Shown one piece after another: positions 10,833 to 22,860 of a stretch of 64,000 nt of DNA. Made by a program: the position numbers and the translations under genes. A model generated the notes under the pieces. The model ran no database searches. It saw nothing but the letters and a program-made list of their open reading frames with translations, and was not told the origin of the DNA. Source of the DNA: Isoetes taiwanensis (taxonomy: Eukaryota > Streptophyta > Lycopodiopsida > Isoetales > Isoetaceae); assembly GCA_021234155.1 (NCBI GenBank), contig JAJEKV010000175.1:250001-314000 (forward strand), written 5' to 3'. Numbering within the stretch: the stretch's first letter is position 1; each line of letters begins with the position of its first letter.

Positions 10833-11619
10833 GAGAGCTTTATGAGCTTCCTAACCCTTCGCTCGGCTTCTACACACTTGAAGCGTCTCAATTCTACTCT
10901 TTGCAGACACTTGTCATTCTTTCAAAGGCATCTTGCTTTCCTTGTTATATATGTTAAGCTCTAAAGTTAAATAAACATTTTAAAAGCTCACGTAGTTAAG
11001 CTGGCCCCTTACCCTCCGTATTACAATTATATATTAGGGATAAGGATACCTATATACCTTGCTATTCATGACAAATTAATTATGCATCCCATTTATATAC
11101 TAGTTGTCTTTGCAAGATAAGGTCGTGCTAACCAGGCCTCTAATTTAGAATTTCACTTAACCAGAATTTTGCTGTTGTTTATGTAATCTAACTGGACTTT
11201 TGAAATTTCAACCGAAAATGCCTATACCTGTTACAACTTATTGATCAAATGCCTTCATACTTAAACTTTACAAGGAATACATATATTAAATTATCACATT
11301 TTTCTTCAACATTTTTCTTGTTGGTGTTGCCAAATGGGAGCAGTCGAGGATGAATGCTATATCCTTCAGAGCTCCCCAACATATGATCAAATTCGTGCAT
11401 GCTATACTGAGTTGGTCAGGCCTAGGCAGCTGCCAATTAGCACTCTCTGAGATCAACAGGCCTTTTGCAAATTATGTTAATTGACTACGGTCGACGCATC
11501 CAATAGGCTCTGGAATCTCTGTTGTTGAAAACTCCTTATGTCATAGAGTGGGATTTTACAACTCGGAGGAGCCATTCTGGGGGGCTTCCCAACGCACGAG
11601 AAGAACACGTGCAGGGCAT
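10833..11619. other. Intergenic, no gene seen
   Basis: AT-rich sequence up to the left end of the Mutator-like element. Only short frames without recognisable motifs. Confidence 0.5.
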
Positions 11620-11623
11620 TTTC

Positions 11624-11781
11624 TTGCCCGCTTACGTTCTCGAGGGCCTAATTGTCCCCAAATCGGGCTGACAATTGAATGTCAAATTTCAATAGGAAAG
11701 TTACCCAAATGCCCTTTAAAAATGGGCAAATTACCAAAGTACCCCTATCAAACCCGAGAAATTACCAAAATGCCCTTTCGT
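11624..11781 (+). repeat. MULE left terminal inverted repeat
   Basis: Pairs with 14570-14725 read in reverse complement. The best-kept stretch is 11694-11775, with ATGCCC, ATGGGCAAATTA and CCCCTATCA words shared. Confidence 0.75.
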
Positions 11782-12210
11782 ACAGCGTGAGCAGAAGAAA
11801 CGATCGTGAGAAACTACATGCATGATTGATTGCAATTGAATTTGGTGGTAAACATTTTCTGTTATGATCAACGAAAACACGCACAGCTAAAGTTCCTGAT
11901 AGCCAAAGAAATCTCCATATAGCATTAACAAGAATAGAATAGGTTTTTAGCGTCCACGGAAAATGAGAAAATCTTTTACATGAAGTGCTGGATTTACATG
12001 AAAATGTGAAACGCTTTTACATAAAGCTATGGTGGATCCCCGAAGATAGATATTAGAGTAGCAAAACCTTCCGTTCCAATCCAGAAGCAATCATTATATG
12101 GCTCTGCAGTTTGTTTAGGATATGCTACTATTCAACTTGAATGAATGTTCTTAAATTGGAACTGTTACCTGTTACCTGCTCCATTGCAAGAAATGCTACA
12201 GAAAGATCAC

Positions 12211-12240
12211 AAAATGCTACAAAATGCTACAAAATGCTAC
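12211..12240 (+). repeat. 10-bp tandem repeat x3
   Basis: Three perfect copies of AAAATGCTAC, followed by two GTTCACAA copies, inside the MULE. Confidence 0.95.
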
Positions 12241-12467
12241 AAGTTCACAAGTTCACAAGCCGCAAAAGCTAGATCTTTGCTCCAATATTCAAATTATGTA
12301 ATAGTAAGAAATCAATCTCATAATTAAAAAGAAGTCATAAACCACTTCACCTCGCCAAATAAAATACCCCGCATTTTCAATTGGTACTCACAAGTTCATG
12401 CGGTTGTGACCGACACTTTTGCATCTTGAACATTTTACTGCTTTCTTATCATCTTCAGTAGCTGATC

Positions 12468-13990
12468 TTATTCTCCTCTTCTTAGGTCGCCATGTAGATA
12501 TGCGTGGAGGAAGCATATCCGTCTCGCACGAACTTCACCACTATGAATCACTGGAGAGATAACCCCTTCGTAAGTTGCATAGTACACACACAACCGATAT
12601 GCCTCATAGGTGTACATCTGCACTTGCTGTTTCTTGAATAGAATTGATGCAGCAGCATGGGCACAAGGAATTCCAGACTTCTGCCATCTCAAGCAAGAGC
12701 ATGTACCAGCTTGCACATCGACCACATGCTCATGTTTTGCAGTTACAATCTTGAACATAAATTCAGTGGAAGGAAGAACCCTGTAATAACATGCACGAGC
12801 AATAGCAACTTTGATTGCATCATCTACCTCTTTCACAACTGTAAAAGGGCTCTGTCTAGCAGCCATCCATGCATCAAATCCTTCCTTTCGACGGTCATAA
12901 AACCATGTCATCATCTTGTCACAAATCATAGTCAACATGGACAGTATGGGCTTGTCTTTCAAGTAGCCAAGAATTCAAAGATTCTGCAATGTTAGAGGTA
13001 AGATGACCAAACCCCGATGGCCCGGAAAGTATGCTTCTTCCCAATATCGGGATGGCGATCTCATCCGAGCAACCAAGTTTGGCGGCAAAGATTTGCATCC
13101 CAATTGCTTGTAAAACTTCTTGAAACTTGGGAATTGTTTCTACACGAAGCTGCTTTCCATAACAACTTGACAAGCTCTATACTCTTGAATTCCTTTTTGA
13201 AATTCTCTCGCTAAGTGCCTCGGACAATATCCATGCCTTCGATTTCTCCCCAAAAACAAATTGACACTCCTTCCAATATTCCTTTTCCGATCGGACAAGA
13301 AGACAACCGCTCTATTAAGCTAAAGAACCCTCAGAATCGAAGTTAAAACCAACACCGGTTGCTATCATTCTCAATGGCAACCCATGCATATGCTAGTGGA
13401 AACAAAGATCCACGAAGCGTCGCGAATCGCTACGGTGAGCAAAATTCCTCTATACCGCTTGTTAGAATGTCCCATCTAGCCCAATAACAAATGCCGACAA
13501 TGCCCAAATCCACTCAAGCTAAGCTACGCCAAAAAGCAAGAAACATTCTTGTGAACCTTTTTCGCTCATCCCGCCGAACCGCATTACAAATACTACCAGA
13601 TTAGCATCCATTAAGCTAGAGAGCGAGAGTCATTCAATTGTCGATAAACTTCTTCATGTGAACCGTGAAGTTCAGCCATTGCATTCTCCTTTGCTAACCA
13701 TGCAACACGGTAGCTTATCTCTACTCCATGCTCTCTTCGGACATCAACAACAAGGGAAGGTTTATAACTTTGGTGCTCAAGGAACTTCCCAAGATATTTT
13801 TCCTGTCACCCACTTTGAGTTAGCTTCCTTATTGTTTCTCCGATTAACCCCACCACAAGAATGCTCACCACCTATGCTCTTAATTGTAACCTCAAAGACT
13901 ATCCTAAGTTTAGAAGCATGGATCATCCATGCACAACCTTCAAAGAAGACACTTTTACTCGTATCTAGAACGATCAAACTTAATCAATGG
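12468..13990 (-). pseudogene. MuDR-family transposase, broken
   Basis: Transposase of a Mutator-like element, which cuts and pastes DNA between inverted termini. The N-terminal part (about 13977-13777, minus) has CAWMIHASK, a FEV strand and EHSCGG with SKW after it, the Cys/His pattern of the MULE DNA-binding zinc finger. The C-terminal part (13173-12468) has LTSNIAESLNSWLLE, the conserved segment after the catalytic core, and VDVQAGTCSCLRWQ followed by SGIPCAHA, a SWIM-type CxCx(n)CxH zinc finger. Between 13777 and 13173 the frame is broken by stops and frameshifts, and one overlap shift is needed at about 12940. Catalytic Asp/Glu residues could not be assigned. The family is secure, the gene is dead. 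Confidence 0.82.
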
Positions 13991-14569
13991 ATAATTCTAC
14001 ATGATCTTTGACGGCTTGATCTCGTATCACCAGCCTTGCATTCTTCAATTGAATCAAATTTAGCACCCTTACACGTTCCATAGTTTGGACATAGAACCCT
14101 CCAGTCTTTGGGACACGTAATCTAACATTCTCATAGTCAGTACTAAAGATACAAAGAAATTCATGAAAAGAAAAGAAAGTTGAGCTTTTAGCTTTGAAAG
14201 AAGGAAGTTATGGAAGCAGAATCTGCCATAGATTTGGAACAAGAAGAACCACATAGAGGCTTTGGAACAAGAAGAAACACATAGAGAACTTAAGGCAGAG
14301 AACTTGAATAGGGAAAGAAATGAGCAACGAAATTCCCTTGAAGAATTATTTCAGATTACATTACAGATTACTCAGATTCAAATTCACAAAATGCATGCAT
14401 GAATTGCCAGAATAGATCGATTCCTTGCTTCTTCTTACCTTACAAATCGGTGCTCTGTATAGGGAGGCTGGACCGGTTCACTAAATCGTTGGACGTCTCC
14501 TCCAACAGCATCCAAATTCCCTCGTTTACATGTCGGCAATATCCGGATCTGCCAGGTTACGCCTGAAGG

Positions 14570-14725
14570 GTATTTTGGGGATTTCGGATCTGATAGGGGC
14601 AATGGCATAATTTACCCATTTCGCAAGGGCATTTCAGTAACTTTCCCTTTCCAATACCATTGCCACATTGGCAACGAGGTTGCAATTGTCATGTCGGGCA
14701 GTTAGAGGCAAACGTGGGCTAATTG
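14570..14725 (-). repeat. MULE right terminal inverted repeat
   Basis: Partner of the left terminus. Read on the minus strand it begins in AGCCCACGTTTGCC-like sequence and carries the shared ATGCCCTTGCGAAATGGG, then CCCCTATCA. Confidence 0.75.
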
Positions 14726-14749
14726 GCCAGTGCCGATGTCCCTTAGAAC

Positions 14750-14823
14750 CAACTAATCAACAAAGGAAAGAAAGGACCCAAAACCCAAAAGCCAGAACCC
14801 AAAACCTGAAACCCTAATTTTCG
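14750..14823 (+). promoter_or_regulatory. Proximal promoter / 5' leader with telo-box
   Basis: A short C/A-rich leader with repeated AAACCC and GAACCC words and AAACCCTAA at about 14810-14818, the plant telo-box often found near the starts of growth- and translation-related genes. It sits just 5' of the first start codon of the Pro/Gln-rich gene. Only about 25 bp separate it from the end of the MULE, so any distal promoter would have to lie in or beyond the transposon. Confidence 0.4.
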
Positions 14824-17648
14824 ATGCCAGGCATGCAAAAATCACAGCGACTGTGCGGCCATGAGCACCCGATGAGGGGATGGACATCGTCTATGTAAGG
14901 TTATAATCTCCCTGCTTATTATTTTGTCTGCCATTTGGAACTTCTTAGAATCTTTTGCCAACATTGAATACGTTCAGCTGTGTCGTGGTTTCTGCGAATC
15001 TGATTTCCAGCAGTTAGCTGGGCAGATTCATTAGGTTTATGGTTGTGGGAAACTAGTGGAAGGATGATGATCCGTGGCTTCAGAAGAAGCTTGATATTGC
15101 CCCGAGGTCCTAAATATGCCACCCAAGCATGGGGTCATGGTATGTTTGTAGGACCTGGATATGCTGTTCCAGATCAAACTGGTCGAAGTTCTGGAGTTGT
15201 GCATCAAGATATAAATCCACCACAAGTACAGTATCAAGCTGCTACACCTCAAGCCATTCAATATAGACCTCCGGAGGTTCAGCAACCTCCAAATGTAAGG
15301 CCAAGTGTTAATCCATTTGCGAGATATAATCCTGGTTTGAACCCAGTTCAGCAGCCTTATTATCCACAGGGGCCTAGAATTTCAGGTCAGGCACCAGGTA
15401 GCAACACAGCCCCTGGATATGTTGGTGGGCAGCCACAAGTCTCATATGGGCAACAAACTGTACATTCTCCAGAGCAGCAGCCCACAGCTTATATGACACA
15501 GCCTTTGGTGAATCCATATAGTCCACAGGTCCATCATGTTCAGCCATCTCAAAATTCACCAACCCAGTTTTCGCAGTTGCAGGGCCAACCTGGACAGTTC
15601 TACAGGCAGCAAACTGGGTATGCTCAAAATCAGCCTCCTCAACAAGTACAACAAGGACAGCAATTTCTCCATCCTCAGGATCAGCCGTCAATGCCGATGC
15701 AAAGACAATACCCTGGGACAACTGCTGGCATCCGTGATATAGCCTTCTCTGCAAGGCCTCAGGCTGTTCATGCTTCTAACTCTGTTCTACATCCAGCGTA
15801 TGCACCTCCACCTTTGCATTCCAACATTCAGCATCATGGCCCACCTTTACAGCAGCAGATGCATGGTTCAGATTGGTCTCAGGAGGCGCCAAACTCACAG
15901 TATTCTCCCGATCTACCACAACAAACAGCTATTGGAGGGCAGATACGATTCTCACCTCCTCCAGGACAAAATGCCTACAATTCAGCACAACCTGGGGTAC
16001 ATACAATGCCTCGAGGAAATCACCATCCTTATTGGGAGGAAACACAAACTCTGAACCAATCCTGGGTGCCAAATCAGAGGGCTGAAGTTAGTCCTTATAC
16101 AAGGCTAAACCCAGTCCAACGTCAAAATACTGGACACATAACTACAACACCCCAATATCCTCAGTCATTTCAAGTCCAGAGCCAGGCTCCTCAGCATTTA
16201 GGTCCTACTTCTTACGCAGCACATGAGCATTTATATAATGAAAGAATGCATGCAGAAGGTTGGCAATACCCTACATATCAGGTTGCGCAGGTACATGCAT
16301 CTGCTGCTCAGCCGCCACCTCCGCAACACTGGCAGAGACCGCCTGCAGGAAATTCCTATCAAGATGACTTTCCTCAGCAGCAAAGCTGGTCCAATGAACA
16401 CATGAGATCAGGATTGCAGGCTTCATATGCAGCCGAGACCCTTTCCTCAGAGCAGCAAGCTATGATCCATGCGGCCAATTATCAGCAGCCCTCCTCTCAT
16501 ATACAAACCTTCCAGCATCCTGCAGCATCTCCTCAGGTTAGTCTTCAAAACCCAATGCAGTCTATGGGTGCAAGTTATCCTCCCCCTCCACAAAACTTTG
16601 GGCAGACTCCTCATGTACAAAATTACCAGCAGCAACCTGGTCCTCCAGGTTGGACGACAACCCCTCAGGTATATCTTTAAACTTTGATTATTATGCCAGG
16701 AACTTGTGATACTCATTGCGCTATCTGTCTTTCCCAGCCTCATAGTCCTCAGTTAAGTGCCCTATCAGACTGTAAAGCCGATGCTTTTGCACACGTTGGA
16801 TATACTATGCATCACTCGGGAGGGGTTCCATTACAGACACATCCACTGCCACAAGGCCAAACTACATTGCATGCTATGCATCAGTCAGGAGGAGTTCCAG
16901 TACAGAAACATCCGCCGCAGCAAGGTCAGACTATGTTTCAGGATCAGAATCAACATCGTACCATGCAACAACAGCAACCAGTGGCACAGCATGTTCAGGT
17001 TCCAACCTCTTTTTCAAGCATGTCATCAAGGTCCATCTATGAACCTATTTAGTTCATTAAGCTGACTTTCTGTCTCAGGCTTTTGTGCAGCATCAAGCAA
17101 CTGTTCCTTCTGTAATACCACCTCCACAGCAACAAGTTGTCGCAGCCGAGACCACTTTCCAGACTCAACCGCATGCTGTTCTTCAACCTCAAGAGTTCTT
17201 GGCTCATGAAGTTGGAGAATCTCCAGTCGAATCTAATGATAAGGCAGAGCAACAAGTTGCAACGGAACAAGTTGCTGTTACTCTTGAAGAAGCTCATTCT
17301 GAAGTTCATCTCACTGACATAAAGCTTGAGGATGGAAATATTGAGATCCATTCTTTAGATGTGAATGTGGATTCCTTGCAGCAGTTTGCATTGGATCAGT
17401 CGGAGGATGTTACATCTCAAAATAATGAAGTTGAGACACATGATGAAGCAGGATTTGCGACAAAGATGGAAGATCAGAATGAAGGCGCACTGGATGCGCC
17501 TCTATTAGATGTAGATCCTTTTCAGCAAGAGGAAGTACATCATAAAGACATTTCTCATCTATCTGAGGGTAAAGTTCCAACAATATCAATGGAGGGAGTT
17601 CCTCTATCTGAGAGTACGGAGGAAGCTGAGGCTCAAGTTCAGCTCTAA
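14824..17648 (+). CDS. Pro/Gln-rich protein of unknown function, four exons
   Basis: Proposed exons: 14824-14894, 15057-16668, 16738-16998 and 17079-17648, with introns GTAAGG...CTAG, GTATAT...CCAG and GTTCCA...TCAG (162, 69 and 80 bp). Joined, they give an open frame of 837 residues. The first 540 or so residues after the start are low-complexity Pro/Gln/Tyr/His/Ser-rich, for example QQPYYPQGP and PPPQHWQRPP. Exon 3 holds a repeated unit (HHSGGVPLQTHPLPQGQ, then HQSGGVPVQKHPPQQGQ). The last exon is acidic and Gln/Glu-rich and ends in EEAEAQVQL. No catalytic or membrane segment is visible. Such composition suits a scaffold or transcription/RNA-associated protein, but that is inference. A second start (ATG 14880) gives MDIVY joined to WKDDDPWLQKKLDIAPRS, which looks more like a real N-terminus but hits TAA at 15111. 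A 1-base shift there would join it to KYATQAWGHGM. Confidence 0.65.
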
Positions 17649-18755
17649 AGTACTCCATGGTAAAATTGCAGACGTTCATGGAGGTGTTTCTAGCTTCGTT
17701 TTGTCTGACTATAAAACATTCAGGCGCTTCTGCATTTCAGAGGTTTCATCTGTTTTCATAACAAGATATGATGAGTTAAAGTTATCTCATTCTGCAATTG
17801 TTGAAACATTTCCATCCCTGGAGGGCTGCTAAAAGAGCCCCTTAAAATGATGTTCTTTTCCAGGTCTTAATAAGAAACAGTGAAATAACGCAAAGCATTT
17901 TTTGCAAAGGACAGATCCAAAGCAAAAAGTGGTATTTGAGTTTGGAAAAAAACTTGTGCAGGCAGAAAAAAATAGAACTGATAGAATGCATTCCACTATT
18001 CAGAAGCTAGAAGTATGGAATGCTGTCCTATTACAGAAACGATCTTTTACTTTAGAGAACATGGAGTCTTTCAAAAATCTGATTACAAGATTCACACTCA
18101 CAGAAGCAAACTTTCTTTTTGACAAATTCCAACCTTGTGACATTCTTGTTTGGTCTAGAAATGAATAGTACAACGAGGCCATGGAATGAATGACGGTCAG
18201 GCTTGTTTTAAGAAGCATTGCTGTATGCACAACTACAACTACTTTAGCTAGATGCAACCGGCACATGAGGCTCATGAAGATATATAGACTTATAGAAATT
18301 CTATCATATACTTTGTTAAGAAATGGACAACTGAAATGGAGTATACATATGGAAGAGCTTGTGACATCCCCTCATATTTACATGCTTGTTGGCCTCGTCC
18401 AACCAATTAAGTGCTGCAGAGGCTCTATGCAATGATGAAAAACCAGTGCAGCTCATTATATTTTATCTTGTAAAATCTCTGCATAAGGCATTTGAATTTG
18501 CAACATATATAGCAAAATATACCCGGTTCCAATGAAGCTAATCCTTTATCTAACTCCCCTGCACAATCATTACAGATAAACAGAAATGCAAATTCACAAG
18601 GTTTTACCTTGAATGTAAAACTTCACATGCTCATATGACAAAAACAGATAATATGTGAATAGATGGACTATTATTGAAGATCGCTTTGGGAATTGAACCC
18701 AAATTCACCAAGAAGGATCTTTATAATTCTTATTTATTCAACATTGCAATACAAT
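17649..18755 (+). other. 3' flank with one coding-like frame
   Basis: After the stop of the Pro/Gln-rich gene there is AT-rich sequence with an 88-codon frame at 17902-18168 that reads rather like protein (TDPKQKVVFEFGKKLVQAEK, then LENMESFKNLITRF). It has no clear splice link to the gene upstream and I recognise no family. It could be a further exon, a separate fragment or chance. Confidence 0.3.
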
Positions 18756-18789
18756 TCAACTTTGCGAGAAAATCCACAAAAAATGGGGA

Positions 18790-19996
18790 GACATACGATC
18801 TTTGCATTTTATTGAGCATTCTCTTCTTAAACCAACCTTTTTGTTGTCCTTGATAAATTGGAAATCAGCAAGCCCGTACAAGCACTCCAACAACTTCCTG
18901 CAGTCCAAGAGAGTCCAATCTTCTTCAACCTCTAACATTTCCAAGCATCTCTCGTCAATGTGTACCTGCAATTGAGCTGTGGGGGACCTTAAACTATGGT
19001 CTTCAACTGGTTTCCAACACCAATTTCCATTTTCCTTCATTTGTTTCTTCCTTTGTACAAAGAAGTTACAATATAATGTTTGCTTTGGTAATCTATATCT
19101 AAAATGGAACAGGGTTTGAAATGTTAAATCTCAAGCAAAACAATGGAATTTAAAAACATATACATACCTAAAAATGAAACTTTTTGTATCCACTGAGCAT
19201 TCAGTTAGCTGTCCACCAATCTCATAAATCTTTGACCTCCAATTCCCCAAAACTATATTATCAAGCTCAATATCAGAAAGGGTCTACAAGGTGTATGTTT
19301 GAGGAGAAATTTTTAGAGTCTTCACATCCTTAAAAAGAAAAGCAAAACACTTGTATGGGCAAGAAAGCTTTCAATTCACATCGAGCCCCTCCTCTTTCTG
19401 TAAGCATTCATTCTACTTCCCTTGCTAAGGAATGACGATATGCTGTCAATAGTTGCAAATCAAGAAAACCTTTTGATAATAACTTCAGATCTGGAGCATC
19501 TATTATTGTTAGCTTCCATTTGTCGCGTGCCTTTGTTTAATGGTATTTATGAAACCAAATTCCATTGTCACGAAGAGTTGACATTGTTAAATCTAGATAT
19601 AATAGTTGGCCGATATGAAAATGGTGGACTTCCAAGACACTAGTTATGCTTTGAGCAGGAACACTGTCCTTAAAATCAGATGAGTAGATACAATTCACAT
19701 CCATCTTGGGAAACTGTGGGCTATTTGCAGTTTCTTTCTTCAACATGTCTGGAGGTCCGTATGCATGTGCAATCAAGATCTCATCTACAGTCTTACCTAC
19801 TGGATTAAGGATGAATCCAATAACTTGAGCTTTCCAATATTAGCCTCATTTTCTTCACTGCAAAGATACCAGTTTGCCGAGGCCTCATTGTCATCCATGA
19901 TCCCAAAGAGACATGCATTTCAACCCATTCACCATTTTCGTCTATTTGATTCCTCAAAATTACATTATTAATTTGGGATATTTTGCTTCCCATTGA
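18790..19996 (-). pseudogene. Unrecognised multi-exon minus-strand gene, frameshifted
   Basis: Coding-like segments run on the minus strand. First, after a CTTCCAG acceptor, 19996 down to about 19440: MGSKISQINNVILRNQIDE, then in shifted frames LFGIMDDNEASANWYLCSEE and VIGFILNPVGKTVDEILIAH, and further on ITSVLEVHHFHIG. Second, about 19285-19168: SDIELDNIVLGNWRSKIYEI, ending at an AG|GTATGT donor. Third, from about 19100 (ATTTTAG acceptor) to 18830: YRLPKQTLYCNFFVQRKKQ, NGNWCWKPVEDHSLRSPTAQ and WTLLDCRKLLECLYGLADFQ. The splice sites and sensible residues argue for a real gene family, which I cannot name. At least three single-base shifts in the first segment make this copy a pseudogene, unless they are assembly errors. 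Confidence 0.45.
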
Positions 19997-20509
19997 CTGG
20001 AAGAAGACACAAAGTAAACCATAGCAAAGGTCAATAGAATGCTAGAACTGAATGCAATACCATTTACAATTTATAATTACACAAAGAGCATGGTTAGAAG
20101 ATGAAAAATACTTTATTGATGCACAAAATTGATGAATAGAACTTGTTGATAGGATGCATTGTATTGGAGGAAGGATGGGAGAGAGCATCAATCCTAGAAA
20201 CAAATTGGAACCACCACCTGAGCAATTCTAAATTTTTGAGAAAGAGTGGGAATGGATTGGAAAAAATCACCGCCCAAGAAATTCAAAATTTTCAAAGGAG
20301 GATAACCTAACACAATAACGAGGGAACATTAATTATTACTAGTAAGTCAAAAAATCCTATGTCATGTGAGCAAGGCATTTGCCACCTAGGAATTCAATGC
20401 CACATAATACTGGAATGAAAATAATAAGAGGTCTTTTCTTATTGGCTAAGAAGTTTGGCCGATGTGGCATTTATACCATGTTGTAATGGGATACTCTGAG
20501 ATCTCATTG
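19997..20509. other. Intergenic, no gene seen
   Basis: AT-rich, with no convincing frame. It could hold an upstream intron of the minus-strand gene. The minisatellite begins at about 20510. Confidence 0.5.
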
Positions 20510-21690
20510 TGCTTCTACTGGTGTGGGTCAGCTTCCAATGGGTGTGACTTTGGAATTGGTAGTAAGTGTGAGTAAGCTCCTCATGAGTGATGCTTTGGTG
20601 GGAGTAAGCTCCTCATATGTAAGCTCCCAAATAGGTGATACTTTGGGATTGGTGGCAGGTGTTGGTAGTAGATGTGTGTAAGTTTTAGGTAAGCTCCCAA
20701 ATAGGTGATACTTTGGGATTGATAGTAGGTGTTGGTAGTAGATGTGTGTAAGTTCCACATATACTTTGAAATTGTAGTAGGCATGAGACAACTCCTCATG
20801 TGTGGTACTTTTGAATAAGCAGGTAGTGTGAGACAACTTTTCTTGGATGACACTTTGGAATTGGTAGTAGGTGTGAATAAGCTCCTAATAGGTGATAGAT
20901 GGTAGTAACCTCCTCATAAATTGATCAATGAAAGTCGATATGAGTAGGCTCTCCATGGGTGATACTTTGGAATCAATAGTAGACGTGAGTAAACTCCTCA
21001 ATGGGTGTTACTTTAGAATTGGCACATGGGTGATATTTTCTAGTTGTAGTAGGTGCGAGTCAACTCCTCATGTGTGATTCTTTCAAATTGGCAGTAGGTG
21101 TGAGTCAACCTTTCATGGGTGATACTTTGGACTTGGTAGTAGATGTGAGTAAGCTCCTAATTGGCAGTAGGTGGCAATAAACTCCTCATAGATTGACAAA
21201 TGAATGTTGAGTAACATGGACATTTATATCTAATATTTTGGAATTGGTAATAGTTGTGAGTCAACTCTTCAAGGGTGATACTTCGGACTTGGCAATAGGT
21301 GGCAGTAGGCTCCTCATAGATTGTCAAATGAATGTTAACTACGGTAGGTTTGATTCAATTTCTAATGGATGAGACTTTGAATTGATACTAGGTGTAAGCT
21401 CCCAATAGATGATACTTCAAAATTGGCAGTAGGTGTTGGTAGTAACTGTGTATACGCTCCGCATGGGTGATACTTTAAAATTGTAATAAGTATAAGTCCG
21501 CTCCTCATATGTGATAACTTTCAAATTGGTGGTAGGTGTGAGTCAATTTTTCATGGGTGATACTTCAGAATTGGTAGTAGGTGTGAGTAAGCTCTTAATT
21601 GGCAGTAGGTGGTAGTAAGCTCCTCACAAATTGACAAATGAATGCTAAGTAAAATACATACGAGTCATATCCTAACAGGTAATGCTTTGT
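20510..21690 (+). repeat. Module A minisatellite, round 1
   Basis: Degenerate units of about 50-65 bp built on GGTGATACTTTGGAATTGG, then TAGTAGGTGTGAGTAAGCTC and CTCATG. Roughly 18-20 units with indels; some pairs (20625-20700 and 20695-20760) are nearly identical. Confidence 0.8.
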
Positions 21691-22150
21691 AATTGGTAGC
21701 AGGAGTACATGGGTAGGTGTGCATTTGTCCAAACTGAGGCGAGTTCCAGCCGAAGCCCAAGAGCCGTGGAATATTTCCAAATATGTCTAAACCGAGGCGA
21801 GGTCCCAGCTGAAGGCTGGGGCCGAGCGGAGGAATGACAAAAGAAAAGGGCCTGCCTTGAGGAATGATGCAAAAGAAAAGGGCACGGTGATGGCCGGACC
21901 CCTTTTTAGTAATATAATAAAAAAAATAGCGTCCATATGTAAGTAAGTGAGTGAGCTTTCCACGCCCCATCCACGGTGAATAGAGCGCCATGTGGCGCAA
22001 TCTTGGCCCTCCATGTTCTCCCTCCAACTTAATGGAGAGCTTTGAAAACTTTTATGTTGTGTGAAGAATTCAAATCCTAGTCCGTGCCTCCCAAACCTCC
22101 CATACCTACTACTAGGCCAAGCATTGATTTGTTGAAGTAATTGAAAGTTC
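21690..22150 (+). repeat. Module B, round 1
   Basis: Holds TGTGCATTTGTCCAAACTGA, AACCGAGGCGAGG words, AAAAGAAAAGGG runs and a CTCCCTCCAACTTAATGG stretch that recurs at 24005. It ends in TACTACTAGGCCAAGCATTG, like the end of round 2. Confidence 0.75.
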
Positions 22151-22860
22151 ACATATAGTTAAGGGTGGGACTTGATCAATTCAAGAATGTTCTAGGATGT
22201 TCTAGACAACTCTAAAACCTTCTAGAATTTTCTAGGATGTTATGAAATTATCTAGATGCTCATAGGTAAGCATCTCAATCTAAGAATAGTAACTTTTTTT
22301 GAAACTTTGCAAAGAGCGAAAATGGAATGTTCTGGAAAGTTTCAGGTCCTCAGGATAAGCATCTCAGTCTAAAATAGAAAGTTTTTTGAAACTTCTCAAC
22401 AGTAAAAAAAATAAAAAAATAGATTGTTCTGTAACGTTCTAGATACTCATGGGTAAGTAGCTCAGTCTAAACATAGAAAGTTTTTTTGAGGCTTTGCAAA
22501 AACTGGGAATAGAAGGTTCTAGATAGTTCTAGAAAGTTCTCGCATATTTTAGATGCTCATGGTTGAGCACCTCAGACTAAAAATAAAAACTTTTTTTGAA
22601 GAAATGCAAAGAACCAAAATAGAATGTTCTACATGCTCATTTGCTCATGAGCAAGCAACTCGGTCCAAAAATAGAAAGTTTTATGAAATTTTACAAACAC
22701 CTAAAATAAAATATTTTAGGATGTTCTAAAATGTTTTAGATGCTAATGGGTAGGCACCTCAATCCAAAATAGAATTTCTGAAACTTAGCAGAAACTCATA
22801 ATAGAATGTTCGAGATGCGCGCGCACCTCGATCAAAAAATAGAAAGTTCTTTGAATGGGT
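22150..22860 (+). repeat. Module C, round 1
   Basis: Five or six degenerate units of about 110-120 bp with CTCAGTCTAAAAATAGAAAG, TTTTTTGAAACTTTGCAAAG, AATGTTCTAGA and GATGCTCATGG words. Confidence 0.8.

Larger units (their letters stand above)
11620..14727 (-). mobile_element. Mutator-like DNA transposon (MULE)
   Basis: A 3.1-kb element with imperfect inverted termini of about 155 bp and one minus-strand transposase relic between them. The inner two thirds of the termini align well: on the left GGAAAGTTACCCAAATGCCC, then AATGGGCAAATTA and CCCCTATCA; the right end read on the minus strand gives GGAAAGTTACTGAAATGCCC, then AATGGGTAAATTA and CCCCTATCA. The outer ends are less clear, so the boundaries may be off by 20-30 bp, and I found no convincing 9-bp target duplication. 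The transposase is broken, so the copy is non-autonomous. It ends about 100 bp before the start codon of the Pro/Gln-rich gene. Confidence 0.8.

Noticed and set aside
15374-15754. 126-codon minus-strand frame within the Pro/Gln-rich gene
   Set aside because: Antisense shadow of the Gln/Pro codons of exon 2.
18670-18760. tRNA-like T-arm on the minus strand (TTGGGTTCAATTCCCAA)
   Set aside because: The T-arm pairing is good, but no D-arm, anticodon arm or 7-bp acceptor stem can be drawn around it.
21665-22152. Overlapping 120-codon minus-strand frames in module B
   Set aside because: Not kept in the other module B copies; Pro/Ser/Leu-rich translation of GC-rich repeat sequence.
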